DNA of 64,000 nt from positions 248,001-312,000 of the forward strand of contig NZ_JAUZQF010000014.1 in NCBI RefSeq assembly GCF_030718205.1, in the 5' to 3' direction. A program made the translations under genes and the position numbers. This document shows, piece after piece, positions 16,721 to 26,032 of the stretch. The notes under the pieces are model-generated. The model saw nothing but the letters and a program-made list of their open reading frames with translations. It did not search any database and was not told the origin of the DNA. Origin of the DNA: Nonomuraea turcica. GTDB lineage: Bacteria; Actinomycetota; Actinomycetes; Streptosporangiales; Streptosporangiaceae. Position 1 is the first letter of the stretch. Every line of letters begins with the position of its first letter.

Positions 16721-17497
16721 TCACTGCGCCTCCGGCAGGGATTCCAGCAGCGAACGGGTGTAGGCGTGCTCCGGCTCGCGCAGCACCTGGCCCCGCGGCC
16801 CCGACTCGACGACCAGGCCGTCCTTCATCACGCTCACCTCGTCCGCGACGGCCGACATCACGCCCAGGTCGTGGGTGACCAGCAGCACCGCCAGCCCCAG
16901 CTCGTCGCAGAGCCCGCGCAGCAGCCGCAGCACGCCCGCCTGCACGGTCACGTCCAGCGCGGTCGTCGGCTCGTCGGCGATCAGCACCTTCGGCGAGCAG
17001 GCCAGCGCGATCGCGATCGCGATCCGCTGCCGCATGCCGCCGGAGAACTGGTGGGGGAAGCGCCGGTAGGCCTCCTGCGGGCCGGGGATGCGGACCTTGC
17101 CCAGCAGCTCCACCGCCCGCGCCCGGGCCTCGGGCTTGCCCAGCCCCAGATGGTGCCGCATGTGCTCGGTGAGCTGCTTCCCGATCGTCAGCATCGGGTG
17201 CAGGCTCGTCGCCGGGTCCTGGAAGACCATGGCGACCTCGCCGCCGCGTACCCGGTTCAGCTCCTTGGGCGGCAAGGTGAGCAGGTCGCGCTCGCCGAGC
17301 CGGATGGCGCCCGAGGTCCGCGCGCCGTGTGGCAGCAGGCCCAGGACCGCCAGCCCGGTCATCGTCTTGCCGGACCCGCTCTCGCCGGCCAGCCCGTGCA
17401 CCCTGCCCGGCTCCAGCCGCAGGTCGACGCCGCGCAGGATCTCCTTCCCGCCGATCGACACCGTCAGCCCCGCGATGTCCAAAGTCGTCGTCGTCAC
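16721..17497 (-). CDS. Oligopeptide/dipeptide ABC transporter ATP-binding protein (DppD type)
   Basis: 258 aa: Walker A GESGSGKT, Q-loop VFQDPATSL, signature FSGGMRQRIAIAIAL, Walker B LIADEPTTALD, H-loop LVTHDLGV. It is a little short because the usual C-terminal zinc extension is missing (ends SLPEAQ). The GTG start overlaps the upstream permease stop (GTGA). Confidence 0.93.
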   Translation of the reverse strand: MTTTTLDIAGLTVSIGGKEILRGVDLRLEPGRVHGLAGESGSGKTMTGLAVLGLLPHGARTSGAIRLGERDLLTLPPKELNRVRGGEVAMVFQDPATSLHPMLTIGKQLTEHMRHHLGLGKPEARARAVELLGKVRIPGPQEAYRRFPHQFSGGMRQRIAIAIALACSPKVLIADEPTTALDVTVQAGVLRLLRGLCDELGLAVLLVTHDLGVMSAVADEVSVMKDGLVVESGPRGQVLREPEHAYTRSLLESLPEAQ

Positions 17498-18351
17498 AGC
17501 GCACGCTCCTTGATCGCGCGGGCCGTACGGGGGTCGAGCGCGTCACGCAGCGTGTCGCCGAGGAAGTTGAACGCCAGCACCACCGTCAGGATCGCCAGCC
17601 CCGGGAACGTCGCCACCCACCAGCTGTCGAACACCTCGACTCCCGAGGCCACCATCGCCCCCCACTCGGGAGAGGGCGGCTTGGCCCCCAGGCCCAGGAA
17701 GGACAGCCCGGACAGCAGCAACAGGGCCGTGCCGATGTCCAGGGTCGCCAGCACGAGCACCGGGCCGGTCACGTTGGGCAGCACGTCCACCCGCAGCGAC
17801 CGCCACACCGAGAAGCCCAGCAGCCGCCCGCTCAGCACGAACTCCCGCTCCCGCACCCCCAGCACCAGCCCCCGTGTGACCCGGGCGTAGGCGGGCCAGG
17901 CCACGACCAGCACGGCCAGCACCGCGTTGGCCAGGCTCGCGCCCAGCGCCGCGGCCACCACCATGGCCAGGATCACGGTCGGGAACGCGAACACCAGGTC
18001 CGCCACCCGCATGATCGTCTCATCCACCCACCTGCCGAAGTACCCGGCGCACGCGCCCAGCAGGCCGCCGATCAGCACCGACAGCGTCACCAGCAGCAAC
18101 GTCAGCGGGATCGACACCCGCGCCCCGTACATGACGCGGCTCAGGATGTCCCGCCCGAGCTGGTCGGTGCCGAACCAGTGCCCGGGACCGGGCGCCGCCA
18201 GCCGCGGCAGGTCCTGCGCCAGCGGGTCGTGCGGCGCGAGGATGGGCGCGGCCAGGGCGATCACCAGCCAGGCTGCCGCCAGCACGCCGCCGGCGACGGC
18301 CAGAGGCTGCCGCCACGCCTCCGGAAGCCTGCTCAACAAGGGGCGTCTCAT
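17494..18351 (-). CDS. Peptide ABC transporter permease (DppC type)
   Basis: 285 aa with an N-terminal helix (QPLAVAGGVLAAAWLVIALAAP) and five more; HDPLAQDLPRLAAPGPGHWFGTDQLGRDILSRV is the DppC-type periplasmic signature region and FLGLGAKPPSPEWGAM is typical of the C-terminal end. ATG 18351 overlaps the DppB-type gene stop (ATGA). It forms the translocation pore with that permease. Confidence 0.93.
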   Translation of the reverse strand: MRRPLLSRLPEAWRQPLAVAGGVLAAAWLVIALAAPILAPHDPLAQDLPRLAAPGPGHWFGTDQLGRDILSRVMYGARVSIPLTLLLVTLSVLIGGLLGACAGYFGRWVDETIMRVADLVFAFPTVILAMVVAAALGASLANAVLAVLVVAWPAYARVTRGLVLGVREREFVLSGRLLGFSVWRSLRVDVLPNVTGPVLVLATLDIGTALLLLSGLSFLGLGAKPPSPEWGAMVASGVEVFDSWWVATFPGLAILTVVLAFNFLGDTLRDALDPRTARAIKERAL

Positions 18352-19448
18352 TGCAGCCTCACTCGGGGGTCGATCACGCCGTACAGCACGTCCACGATCA
18401 GGTTGATGACCAGGTAGACGACGCCCACGACCAGGCCGACGCCCATGACGGCGGGCAGGTCGAGGGTGGTGGCGCTCTTGTAGGCGTACTGGCCGACGCC
18501 GGGCCAGGCGAAGATGGCCTCGACCAGCACCGTGCCTGACAGGAGGCTGCCGAAGGCCAGGCCCGCCACGGTGATGATCGGGACCAGGGCCGAGCGCAGC
18601 ACGTACCGGAAGAGGATCACCCGGGCGGGCAGGCCCTTGGCGCGGGCGGCGCGGACATAATCCTGGCCGAGCACCTCCAGCACCGCCGAGCGGGTGAAAC
18701 GGGTGAGCAGCCCGATCGTGTAGAGCGCCAGCACCAGCGCGGGCGTGATCAGGTGGCCGACGGCGGAGGTGAAGATGTCCCACCGGCCCGCCAGCAGCGC
18801 GTCCACCGTCTGCAGCCCGGTCACGGCCGGCGCCGAGCCGAGCGCCGCGTCCACCCGGCCGCTGCCCGGGGTGAGTTGCAGGCGGTAGAAGAACACGTAG
18901 AACGCAAGCAGCGCCAGCCAGAACGTCGGGACGGAGATGCCGATCAGGCTCAGCAGCCGCAGCGTGTGATCCGCCAGCCGGTCCCTGCGCAGCGCGGCGA
19001 CCACGCCGAACGCCACGCCCAGCACCAGCGACACCAGGATCGCCGCCCCGGCCAGCTCCAGCGTCGCCGGCACGAACTCGGCCAGGTCCTGGCTCACCGG
19101 GCGGTGGCTCTGCTGGCTGGTTCCCAGGTCGCCCTGGAGCAGGCCCTGCAGGTGCAGGGCGTACTGCTGCCAGAGCGGCTTGTCCAGGCCGTGCTCGGCC
19201 CGCCACTGGGCGACGATCGCCGGGTCGCCCAGGGCGCGCTGGCCGAGGTTGGCGGCCACCGGGTCGCCGGGGACGAGATTCGTCAGGACGAACGTGACGA
19301 GCGTGATGCCCCAGGCCATGAGGACGGCGAGCAGGATGCGGCGGACGAGGAACCGCGCCAGCGGATGCGCCTGCCCGCCGGAGCTCGGCCGCCCCTGCCC
19401 CTGTCGCCCGGGTCGCGTCGCCTTGACGGCGTCCGGAGTGTCGGACAC
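18348..19448 (-). CDS. Peptide ABC transporter permease (DppB type)
   Basis: 366 aa. A ~35-residue polar N-terminal extension precedes helix 1 (FLVRRILLAVLMAWGITLVTF) and the classic NLVPGDPV motif. The EAA-type cytoplasmic loop (QDYVRAARAKGLPARVILFRYVLR) contacts the ATPases. The start is a GTG with AAGAGG upstream, 13 bp after the binding-protein stop. Confidence 0.93.
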   Translation of the reverse strand: MSDTPDAVKATRPGRQGQGRPSSGGQAHPLARFLVRRILLAVLMAWGITLVTFVLTNLVPGDPVAANLGQRALGDPAIVAQWRAEHGLDKPLWQQYALHLQGLLQGDLGTSQQSHRPVSQDLAEFVPATLELAGAAILVSLVLGVAFGVVAALRRDRLADHTLRLLSLIGISVPTFWLALLAFYVFFYRLQLTPGSGRVDAALGSAPAVTGLQTVDALLAGRWDIFTSAVGHLITPALVLALYTIGLLTRFTRSAVLEVLGQDYVRAARAKGLPARVILFRYVLRSALVPIITVAGLAFGSLLSGTVLVEAIFAWPGVGQYAYKSATTLDLPAVMGVGLVVGVVYLVINLIVDVLYGVIDPRVRLQ

Positions 19449-19461
19449 GTGCGGGGACCTC

Positions 19462-21042
19462 TTACTTCACGCCGAGATCGGCGACGTCGACCGTCCACAC
19501 CGGGTGGTACTCGAGCCCGGTCACCGACCCCGCCGTCACGATGTTCTGGCTCGGCTGAATCAGCGGGATGAACGGCCCGGAGGCGTTGAGCTTGGTCTGC
19601 ACGTCGGCGTAGGCGCTCTTGCGGGCGTCGTCGCCGATCGCGGTGGCGGCCTTGTCGCCCGCGGCCTCGATCTCCTTGGCGGCCCCCGCCTTCCAGCCGG
19701 CCCGCAGCCCCACCAGCTTCCCGGGGAGGAAGGCCAGGTAGTCGCTCGGGTCCGGGTAGTCAGGGCCCCAGTACCACAGGCCCATCTCCTCCTTGCCGTT
19801 GCGGTAGTTGTCCAGCGCCGTGGTGACCGGCGCCGGCTGGAGGTCCACCGTGATGCCGACCTCCTTGAGGTTGGCCTGGATCCGCTCGGCCAGCGGCTGG
19901 AACGACAGCCCGTTCACGGTCAGCTCGCTCGGGTACTCCAGCTTCACGGTCGGGTTGGACAGCCCGCTGGCGGCCAGGGCCGCCTTGGCGCCCTCGACGT
20001 CCCGCTGGGCGGCCTGCTCGGGCGGCAGCGCGCCGAGGAGCTGCGACGGGATGACGCCGGGCGCCTGGGTCGAGCCCTCGCCGGCCAGCTCCAGCAGTCC
20101 CGCGTAGTCCACGCCCTTGCGCACGGCCTCGACGAACTTGGCGTTCGGCGTGGTCTTGCTGATCGCGGAGTCCTGGTTGGCCAGCAGGAAGATGACGTTC
20201 GCCGAGGCGGTCTTCTTGACCTGCAGCGTCGCGGGCATCCCGGCGACCTGGTCGCCGGACAGGTTCAGCGCCACCTGGCTGTCGCCGCGCGCCACGTTGA
20301 GCTTCTGGGTGGCGGCCTCGACGTTACGCAGCACGACCTTGTCGTAGGCGGGCTTCGTGCCGTAGTACTTCGGGTTCGCCTTGAGCGTGACCTGGCTGCT
20401 CACGTTGAACGACTCGATCATGTACGGGCCGGACCCGGCGGAGGCGGAGTTCAGCCACTGCTCGGCCTTGTCCTGCGGGTCCGTGGTGGCGCCGTGCTGC
20501 TGGGCGAGCTTGCTGTTGATGATGCCGAGCGCCGGGTTCGGCAGGATGTACGGCAGCGCCGGGTTCGCCGCCTTCGACGTCAGCGTGATCGTCGTGTCGT
20601 CGGTCTTGGCCACCTCGACGCCGTCCAGCAGGAACGACGGGGTGCCCTTCATGTCCCGCACGCGGGTCAGCGAGAACACCACGTCGTCCGCGGTCAGCGG
20701 TGCGCCGTCGGCGAACGTGGCGCCCTGCTTGAGCTTCAGCGTCAGCGTCTTGCCGTCCTCGCTCAGCTCGTACGACTCGGCCAAGGCCGGCATCGGCTTG
20801 GTGACGTCGGCCCCGTCGAAGGTGAGCAGCGTCTCGTAGACGGCCTTGCCGACGATCAGCCCCGTCGGCTCGTACGTGCGGCCCGGGTCGGCCGTCTTGA
20901 GGTCGAAGGACGTGTCGATGACGAGGGTCTTGCCGCCGCCGGAGGCCGCGGGCGACTGGGAGGTGCCGCCGCCGCTTGCGCAGGCGGCGAGGGTGAGCGC
21001 AGCGGCGAGCAGCACAGCCGCCGTCTGCGAGCGGGTCGCCAT
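19462..21042 (-). CDS. Peptide-binding lipoprotein (family 5 extracellular solute-binding protein)
   Basis: 526 aa with a lipoprotein signal (AAALTLAAC, Cys ~21) and an SBP_bac_5 body: FDLKTADPGRTYEPTG, GKTLTLKLKQGATFADGAPLTADDVVFSL, and a late WYWGPDYPDPSDYLAFLPG block typical of peptide-binding members. ATG 21042 has GTGGAGG at ideal spacing. It is the first gene of the uptake operon and divergent from an Lrp/AsnC regulator. Confidence 0.93.
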   Translation of the reverse strand: MATRSQTAAVLLAAALTLAACASGGGTSQSPAASGGGKTLVIDTSFDLKTADPGRTYEPTGLIVGKAVYETLLTFDGADVTKPMPALAESYELSEDGKTLTLKLKQGATFADGAPLTADDVVFSLTRVRDMKGTPSFLLDGVEVAKTDDTTITLTSKAANPALPYILPNPALGIINSKLAQQHGATTDPQDKAEQWLNSASAGSGPYMIESFNVSSQVTLKANPKYYGTKPAYDKVVLRNVEAATQKLNVARGDSQVALNLSGDQVAGMPATLQVKKTASANVIFLLANQDSAISKTTPNAKFVEAVRKGVDYAGLLELAGEGSTQAPGVIPSQLLGALPPEQAAQRDVEGAKAALAASGLSNPTVKLEYPSELTVNGLSFQPLAERIQANLKEVGITVDLQPAPVTTALDNYRNGKEEMGLWYWGPDYPDPSDYLAFLPGKLVGLRAGWKAGAAKEIEAAGDKAATAIGDDARKSAYADVQTKLNASGPFIPLIQPSQNIVTAGSVTGLEYHPVWTVDVADLGVK

Positions 21043-21151
21043 GGTGGTCCTCCACATGTGGACGTCTGGCAGAAAGATGTCGAGGATTGTGCGGCAGAAT
21101 GTCCAGGTCCTGCGCGACCGGCAAGACGTATATGAGATCGATGAGGTAATG
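21043..21151. promoter_or_regulatory. Divergent promoter/operator region of the peptide operon and Lrp-like gene
   Basis: A 109-bp spacer containing two related GGCAGAA boxes (near 21069 and 21098), the AT-rich patch GTATATGAGATC near 21128, and just inside the regulator gene a CCAG-N5-CTGG dyad (21165-21177). These are plausible Lrp-family sites but were not compared with a known consensus. Confidence 0.4.
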
Positions 21152-21787
21152 ATGAGTGAAATATCCAGAAATGCTGGCAGTGGTGGTGGTCCGTCTGGAC
21201 GGATCGGCATCGGGCTCGAACTGGACGACGTCCACATGAAGATGCTCGAGGTCCTGCGCGAGAACGGCAGGATCTCGGTCGCCGCGCTGGCCGAGCGGGT
21301 GGGCATCTCCCGCGCGAGCGCCTACACCCGCTTCGAGGCGCTGCGCGCGGACGGCGCGATCAAGGGGTTCACCGCCGAGATCGACCATGTGCGGGCCGGG
21401 CTCGGCATCACCGCACTGATCTTCGTGACGGTGCGGCAGCAGATGTGGAAGCAGTTCAGGGCGGAGCTCGCCAGGATGCCGGAGGTGGAGTACTGCGCGA
21501 TCACCACCGGTCAGCACGACGCGATGATCCAGGTACGGGTGGCGGACGTGGCGGCGGTGCACACCATGGTGACCGACCGGCTGGCCAACATCCCGGCGGT
21601 CAAGGCGACCGAGACGGTCTTCATCCTGGACGAGGTGCTCAAACGGCCGTATGTGCTGCCCAGCGACGGCCGGCAGGCGCGCCGGAGCCCGCGCCCGGCG
21701 CAGGAGACGCAGGGCGACGTGCCGCTCGGCAAGATGCGCTTCGTCGGCGCCGCCGAGGGCCGGGCCGCGCTCAAGAAGGACGACTAG
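21152..21787 (+). CDS. Lrp/AsnC-family transcriptional regulator
   Basis: 211 aa. The winged helix is LELDDVHMKMLEVLRENGRISVAALAERVGISRASAYTRFEAL (quoted in part); an RAM/AsnC ligand-binding domain follows, with the GQHDAMIQV motif. A basic, disordered C-terminal tail of ~45 residues is unusual for the family. The start could be ATG 21149 or 21152; the latter has better spacing from GAGG. Being divergent from the peptide operon, it probably regulates it in response to an amino acid. Confidence 0.88.
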   Translation: MSEISRNAGSGGGPSGRIGIGLELDDVHMKMLEVLRENGRISVAALAERVGISRASAYTRFEALRADGAIKGFTAEIDHVRAGLGITALIFVTVRQQMWKQFRAELARMPEVEYCAITTGQHDAMIQVRVADVAAVHTMVTDRLANIPAVKATETVFILDEVLKRPYVLPSDGRQARRSPRPAQETQGDVPLGKMRFVGAAEGRAALKKDD

Positions 21788-21815
21788 GGTCTCGCGTGCG
21801 GCAGGAGCCGGATGA

Positions 21816-22772
21816 TCAGCCGGTGGAGCCGGGCCCGCCGCGCACGCGCCGTACGAGGTCGGCGGCGGCCTCCGGCCACTGCGCATGGTCGAAGGCGAAG
21901 CCGGCTTCGAGCAGGCGGCCGGGGACGACCCGGCGGCTTTTCAGCAGGAGTTCGGTATCCGAGCGCAGCGCGAACGCGCCGAGCTCGGCCATCCATCGCG
22001 TTGCGGGCAGGCCCACCGGAACGCCCCACGCGGCGCGCAGCACGCGCATGAACGTGCGCTGCGGCAAGGGAACGGGAGCGGCGAGGTTCACCGGCCCGGT
22101 GAGGTCGTCGCGGCCGGCCAGGAACTCGACGGCGCGGACGAAATCACGGTCGTGGATCCATGACACGTACTGCGCGCCGCCCGCGACCGGGCCGCCGAGG
22201 CCCAGCCGCACCAGCCGCAGCAAGACGTCGAAGACACCGCCGCGATCGGGACTCATCACCATGGCCGCGCGCATGCTGACCTTGCGGGTGTGCGGGGTTT
22301 CCGCTTGCCCCTGCGCCCGCTCCCACGCCTGTGCGATCTCGACGCTGTAGGCCCAATAGCCCGGGACGCCGGATTCGGACCCGCCGAGCTCACCGGTCGC
22401 CTCGTCGTTGGGCGCGTCGAAGCGGTGGGAATAGGCCGTGGCCGTGCTCATCTGCAGCCAGACCCGGGGAGGCCGCACGGCGGCGGTGATCGCCTCACCC
22501 ACGACACGGGTGGAACGCACCCGCGAATCCATCATGGCCCGCAGATTGGCCGCGGTGTAGCGACAGTTGACGCTGCGTCCGGCCAGATTGACTACGACGT
22601 CGCTGCCGTCGATCTCCTCTGCCCATGGACCCAGGGTCTCGCCGTCCCAGCGGACGTCACGGCCGCGTACCGGATGCCGGGTGAGCACCACGACGTCATG
22701 GCCTGCGGCGGTCAGCGCGCGATTGAGGATCGTGCCTACCTGTCCGGTTCCCCCGGCTATCACTATCTTCAT
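21816..22772 (-). CDS. TIGR01777-type NAD(P)-binding epimerase
   Basis: 318 aa extended short-chain dehydrogenase: nucleotide-binding GGTGQVG at residues 7-13, NLAGRSV, and the DUF1731-like C-terminus (GVPVGLPATRWMAELGAF). ATG 22772 follows GGGGGAG; a longer frame to 22871 has no ribosome site. Substrate unknown. It faces the Lrp gene across a 28-bp gap. Confidence 0.87.
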   Translation of the reverse strand: MKIVIAGGTGQVGTILNRALTAAGHDVVVLTRHPVRGRDVRWDGETLGPWAEEIDGSDVVVNLAGRSVNCRYTAANLRAMMDSRVRSTRVVGEAITAAVRPPRVWLQMSTATAYSHRFDAPNDEATGELGGSESGVPGYWAYSVEIAQAWERAQGQAETPHTRKVSMRAAMVMSPDRGGVFDVLLRLVRLGLGGPVAGGAQYVSWIHDRDFVRAVEFLAGRDDLTGPVNLAAPVPLPQRTFMRVLRAAWGVPVGLPATRWMAELGAFALRSDTELLLKSRRVVPGRLLEAGFAFDHAQWPEAAADLVRRVRGGPGSTG

Positions 22773-22824
22773 CAGGCTCCCCCCAAGGTGCTGGGACGAG
22801 CCTAACGGAGAGAGTTGAACACGT

Positions 22825-23163
22825 TCAGTCCGGGATCTCCGCACACACGCTGACGTGCGGTGTGTCGTCACCGTCGAACGTGAACTCCTCCACCAGGCGC
22901 AACAGCCCGTCGTCCCCGGCCTCGACGCGGCTGCTGCTCCTGCCGCCCGCCGTCCCGCCGGCCTTCAGCGCGTGCACGTAGGCGATCGACACCTGCTCAC
23001 CGTCGCGGGTGCCGACGAAGCGCCCGTGGGTCACGGTGTCGCCGGTGTAGCTGCCCCACACCACCCCGTCGGCCTCCCAGTACAGGAACTCCGTGGGACT
23101 GTCCGGGTCCACCACGCTCGCCGTCGAGCTCACCATCACGAATTTGCGGCCGTTGAGATTCAC
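22825..23163 (-). CDS. Conserved hypothetical protein, lipocalin-like small beta protein
   Basis: 112 aa, predicted mainly beta (SSTASVVDPDSPTEFLYWEADGVVWG, quoted in part; GRFVGTRDGEQVSIAYVH). It resembles small conserved actinomycete proteins without assigned function. The start is a GTG with a weak ribosome site, and a leaderless mRNA is possible. No function is claimed. Confidence 0.65.
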   Translation of the reverse strand: MNLNGRKFVMVSSTASVVDPDSPTEFLYWEADGVVWGSYTGDTVTHGRFVGTRDGEQVSIAYVHALKAGGTAGGRSSSRVEAGDDGLLRLVEEFTFDGDDTPHVSVCAEIPD

Positions 23164-23387
23164 GGGGATTCATGGTGCAGAGATTTCCGGTTCATCACAG
23201 CGTCGCTGGACGAATGGTCAGAGCAGCCGGGGGATGGCCGCCAATCCGTCCAAACCGCCCTGCCCCGGTCCTGAGGGTGCACGCATGGGCGCGTTGCCGG
23301 AGCTTTACCTTTCCGGGCCTGACGCCATCATTGCACAGTGTGATAGTAATGTGACACTGCGTATCCGATGTGTGTTCGGGAGATTTC

Positions 23388-24155
23388 ATGGTGGCGTACA
23401 CGCTCTCGATCCTGGCGGCGGTAGGCGTGGTGATGCTCACCGCGCTGGTGTTCAGGCTGTTCAGACGTGGCGGCGAGGACCGCGATCCCGGCGGTCCTTC
23501 CGCCGGCCACGCGGGGGCGATGTTGTCGGCCATGTTCCTGCTGGTGTTCGCCATCGCGATCATCGTGCCCTGGACGAAGGCCGACACCGCCCGGCAGAAC
23601 ACCCACACCGAGAGCCAGGCCGCGATCGACGCCTACTGGACGGCTGCAGGCCTGCCGGACGACGCGGCCCGGCAGGTGCGCACCGCGCTGCGCGAATACG
23701 TCATCTTCGTGGTCAGGGACGAGTGGCCGCTCATGGCCCAGGGCCGGATGGACCCGGTCGGCGCCGCCAGGATGGACGAGCTGCGCGGCCGCGTCAGCGA
23801 CCTCGAGGTGAGCGGCGAGGACGAGGAGGAGGCCAAGGGAAATCTCCTTCAGCACATCGGCGCGATCTCCATGGCCCGTGCCCAGCGCAGCGCCGACGCC
23901 GCCGCGGCCCCGCCCGACGGGCTGCTGTTCCTGACGATCCTCACCGGCGTGGTGGTCATCGTGTTCCCGTTCCTGGCCGGGGCCCGGCCGCAGGGGCTGA
24001 CGATCCTGCCTCTGGTGGCGATGGCGGCATTGCTGGGCTTCGGCACCTACCTGACGTGGGACATCTCCCGGGCCTTCGACGGGCCGCTGGCCGTCGGGCC
24101 CGAGGCATTCCAGGGGGCGTTGCAGGAGTTCGCGCGCGTCGGCGAAGGGGTGTGA
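23388..24155 (+). CDS. DUF4239-type bestrophin-like membrane protein
   Basis: 255 aa: an N-terminal helix pair (residues 5-22 and 45-65), a long soluble region (WTAAGLPDDAARQVRTALREYV) and two C-terminal helices (~180-230). This is the DUF4239 layout. ATG 23388 has CGGGAG upstream. Its stop overlaps the next GTG (GTGA). Confidence 0.78.
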   Translation: MVAYTLSILAAVGVVMLTALVFRLFRRGGEDRDPGGPSAGHAGAMLSAMFLLVFAIAIIVPWTKADTARQNTHTESQAAIDAYWTAAGLPDDAARQVRTALREYVIFVVRDEWPLMAQGRMDPVGAARMDELRGRVSDLEVSGEDEEEAKGNLLQHIGAISMARAQRSADAAAAPPDGLLFLTILTGVVVIVFPFLAGARPQGLTILPLVAMAALLGFGTYLTWDISRAFDGPLAVGPEAFQGALQEFARVGEGV

Positions 24156-24946
24156 GGGTGGCGGGCAGACGGCGCGCCTCCCGCTCGTCGGGCGTGCGGT
24201 GGAGCGGGTCCCGTTACGCGGGCGTCCGGCGCCGGCGCGCGGGTGTCTGGCGGTGGCGTGCGTCGTGGCTTGTGGGTGCCGGGTGGTGGCGCGTGTCGCG
24301 GCCTGTGGGCGGGCGGTGGTGGCGTGCGTCGCGCACCGGGGGCGGGCGGGGCGTGCGGACGCCGCTGCTGCTCGCCGTGGGGCTGGTGGCGATCGGCGCG
24401 GCCGGTCCCGCTGCCGCGGACCGGGAGCGGCCGCCGGCCGGCATGCCCGAGGTGTCCGTGGCGGTCCCTGACGTGTCCGTGGCGATCCCCGAGGTGTCCG
24501 TACGACCGCCGGCTCCTCCCCGGAAGGTCTCCATGGACGGGTCCGTGCCGGGCGTGAAGGTGTGGCGGTCACCCGTCCCCGGGGTGTCCATCGCCGGGCG
24601 GCGACCGGGGACCCGGCGGCCAGTCCCCAAGGTAAAGGTGCCGGGGATGACGATCTACGCGGGCGCGGTGTGCGGCGAGCGGGTGCAGGTGGGGGAGTGC
24701 CCCCGGCGCCGGCCGCGCGCGGCGCCCCGTCCCGAGCCCCGGCGGATGACGGCCGTCCGTGTGCCGTCCCCCTCCCCGACGCCCCCGACGCCCACGCCCA
24801 CCCCTACGACCACGTCCCAAGTCCGGGTCAGGCCGGTCATGCCGCCGCCGCGCCGCACGGGCCCGCTCGGCACCGTCCTGGTCATCGTCGTGCTGGTGTC
24901 GGTCATCGCTTCCACCACGGCCGTCGCCTTCGGCGCCCGCCGCTGA
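24152..24946 (+). CDS. Unrecognised Arg/Trp-rich then Val/Pro-repeat membrane protein
   Basis: 264 aa from a GTG coupled to the DUF4239 stop. Residues 1-67 are extraordinarily rich in Arg, Trp, Gly and Ser (blocks such as RRRRAGVWRWRASW). A hydrophobic signal/anchor follows (PLLLAVGLVAIGAAGPAAA), then repeats of a V-S-V-A-x-P-(D/E) unit, a basic Pro-rich part with two Cys, a PTP/T linker and a C-terminal helix (GTVLVIVVLVSVIASTTAVAF). GTG 24353, just before the hydrophobic segment, is a credible alternative start. No family was recognised. Confidence 0.55.
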   Translation: MRVAGRRRASRSSGVRWSGSRYAGVRRRRAGVWRWRASWLVGAGWWRVSRPVGGRWWRASRTGGGRGVRTPLLLAVGLVAIGAAGPAAADRERPPAGMPEVSVAVPDVSVAIPEVSVRPPAPPRKVSMDGSVPGVKVWRSPVPGVSIAGRRPGTRRPVPKVKVPGMTIYAGAVCGERVQVGECPRRRPRAAPRPEPRRMTAVRVPSPSPTPPTPTPTPTTTSQVRVRPVMPPPRRTGPLGTVLVIVVLVSVIASTTAVAFGARR

Positions 24947-25051
24947 GGCTCACCCGCCGGTTATTCGGGGGCGATGTCCCGGCGCCGCGTGGCACACTGA
25001 CGGCCGGGCGACGATCACCCGAACGTCAGGACGAACAGGAGGAGCCGCAGC

Positions 25052-25864
25052 GTGCACGTGACACCTGCCGGGGGACGGCGGACAGCGGAGGCGGACGTGG
25101 AGGTGCTGGCCGGCGGAGGCGTCAACCATGTCGTGCGGCTCGGGGACACGGTGCGGCGGCCGGTGGGGCCGTGGACGGCGGGCGTGCATGCCGTGCTCGA
25201 TCACCTCGCGGCCCGCGGGTTCGCGGGCGCGCCCGGTTGCCACGGGATCGACGGCGAGGGCCGGGAGGTCCTGGACTTCGTGCCCGGCGACGTGCCCGGC
25301 TACCCGCTGCCGGAGTGGGTGCTGTCGGACGAGGCGCTGGAGGGCGTCGGCAGACTGCTGCGCGAACTCCACGACGCCACCCTGGATTTCCCGAAAAATC
25401 AGGATGTGGCCTGGTATTGGCCGGCGGTCGCCCCGGCGGAGGTCATCTGCCACGGCGACGTCGCCCCGTACAACTGCGTGTTCCGAGACGGCCGGCCGGT
25501 CGCGTTCATCGACTTCGACACGGCCCACCCGGGGCCGCGCGTCTGGGACGTCGCGTACGCCGCCTACCGGTTCGTGCCCCTGACCGACCCAAGCCATCTG
25601 GATACGTACCCGGCGCCGGAGCAGGCGCGCAGGCTCAGGCTGTTCGCCGATGCGTACGGCCTGGACGATGCCGCCCGCGGCGAGCTGACCGCCACCGCGC
25701 GGGCCCGCCTCGACCATCTCGTGCGCCATATGCACGAGCAGGCCGCCGCGGGCCACGAGGCGTTCGCGAGCCACATCGCCAGGGGCGACGACCGCCTCTA
25801 CCGCACCGACATCGAGCACATCGCGCGGCACGAGGCGACGTTCACGGCCGCGCTGACCGGCTGA
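25052..25864 (+). CDS. Phosphotransferase (aminoglycoside/choline kinase-like, APH family)
   Basis: 270 aa kinase-like fold: an N-terminal glycine-rich lobe (AGGGVNHVVRLGDTVRRP), Brenner-type catalytic motif CHGDVAPYNCVF (HxDxxxxN) and IDFDTAHPG (DFD metal loop). These are complete, so it should be active. The small-molecule substrate is unknown; it is not one of the recognisable antibiotic kinases. GTG 25052 has AGGAGGAG at ideal spacing. Confidence 0.85.
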   Translation: MHVTPAGGRRTAEADVEVLAGGGVNHVVRLGDTVRRPVGPWTAGVHAVLDHLAARGFAGAPGCHGIDGEGREVLDFVPGDVPGYPLPEWVLSDEALEGVGRLLRELHDATLDFPKNQDVAWYWPAVAPAEVICHGDVAPYNCVFRDGRPVAFIDFDTAHPGPRVWDVAYAAYRFVPLTDPSHLDTYPAPEQARRLRLFADAYGLDDAARGELTATARARLDHLVRHMHEQAAAGHEAFASHIARGDDRLYRTDIEHIARHEATFTAALTG

Positions 25865-26032
25865 CGAGAACGGACGCCGCCCGGGGCGACGCGGGCGGTC
25901 AGGGTGCCGCGCACGCGGCCTGCGACGCCGGCGGCGGCCGATACGCGCTAGCCCGGCGTCGCCCGCGAGCAGGGGCCGACGGGGCCTTCGGCCTCGGTTC
26001 GCATTGCGGGAAGACGCCGGGGGCGGTGGCGG

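Noticed and set aside
23093..24151. Extending the Arg/Trp-rich protein upstream in its open frame
   Set aside because: The upstream part runs through the DUF4239 gene in another frame; the coupled GTG at 24152 or the GTG at 24353 is the credible start.
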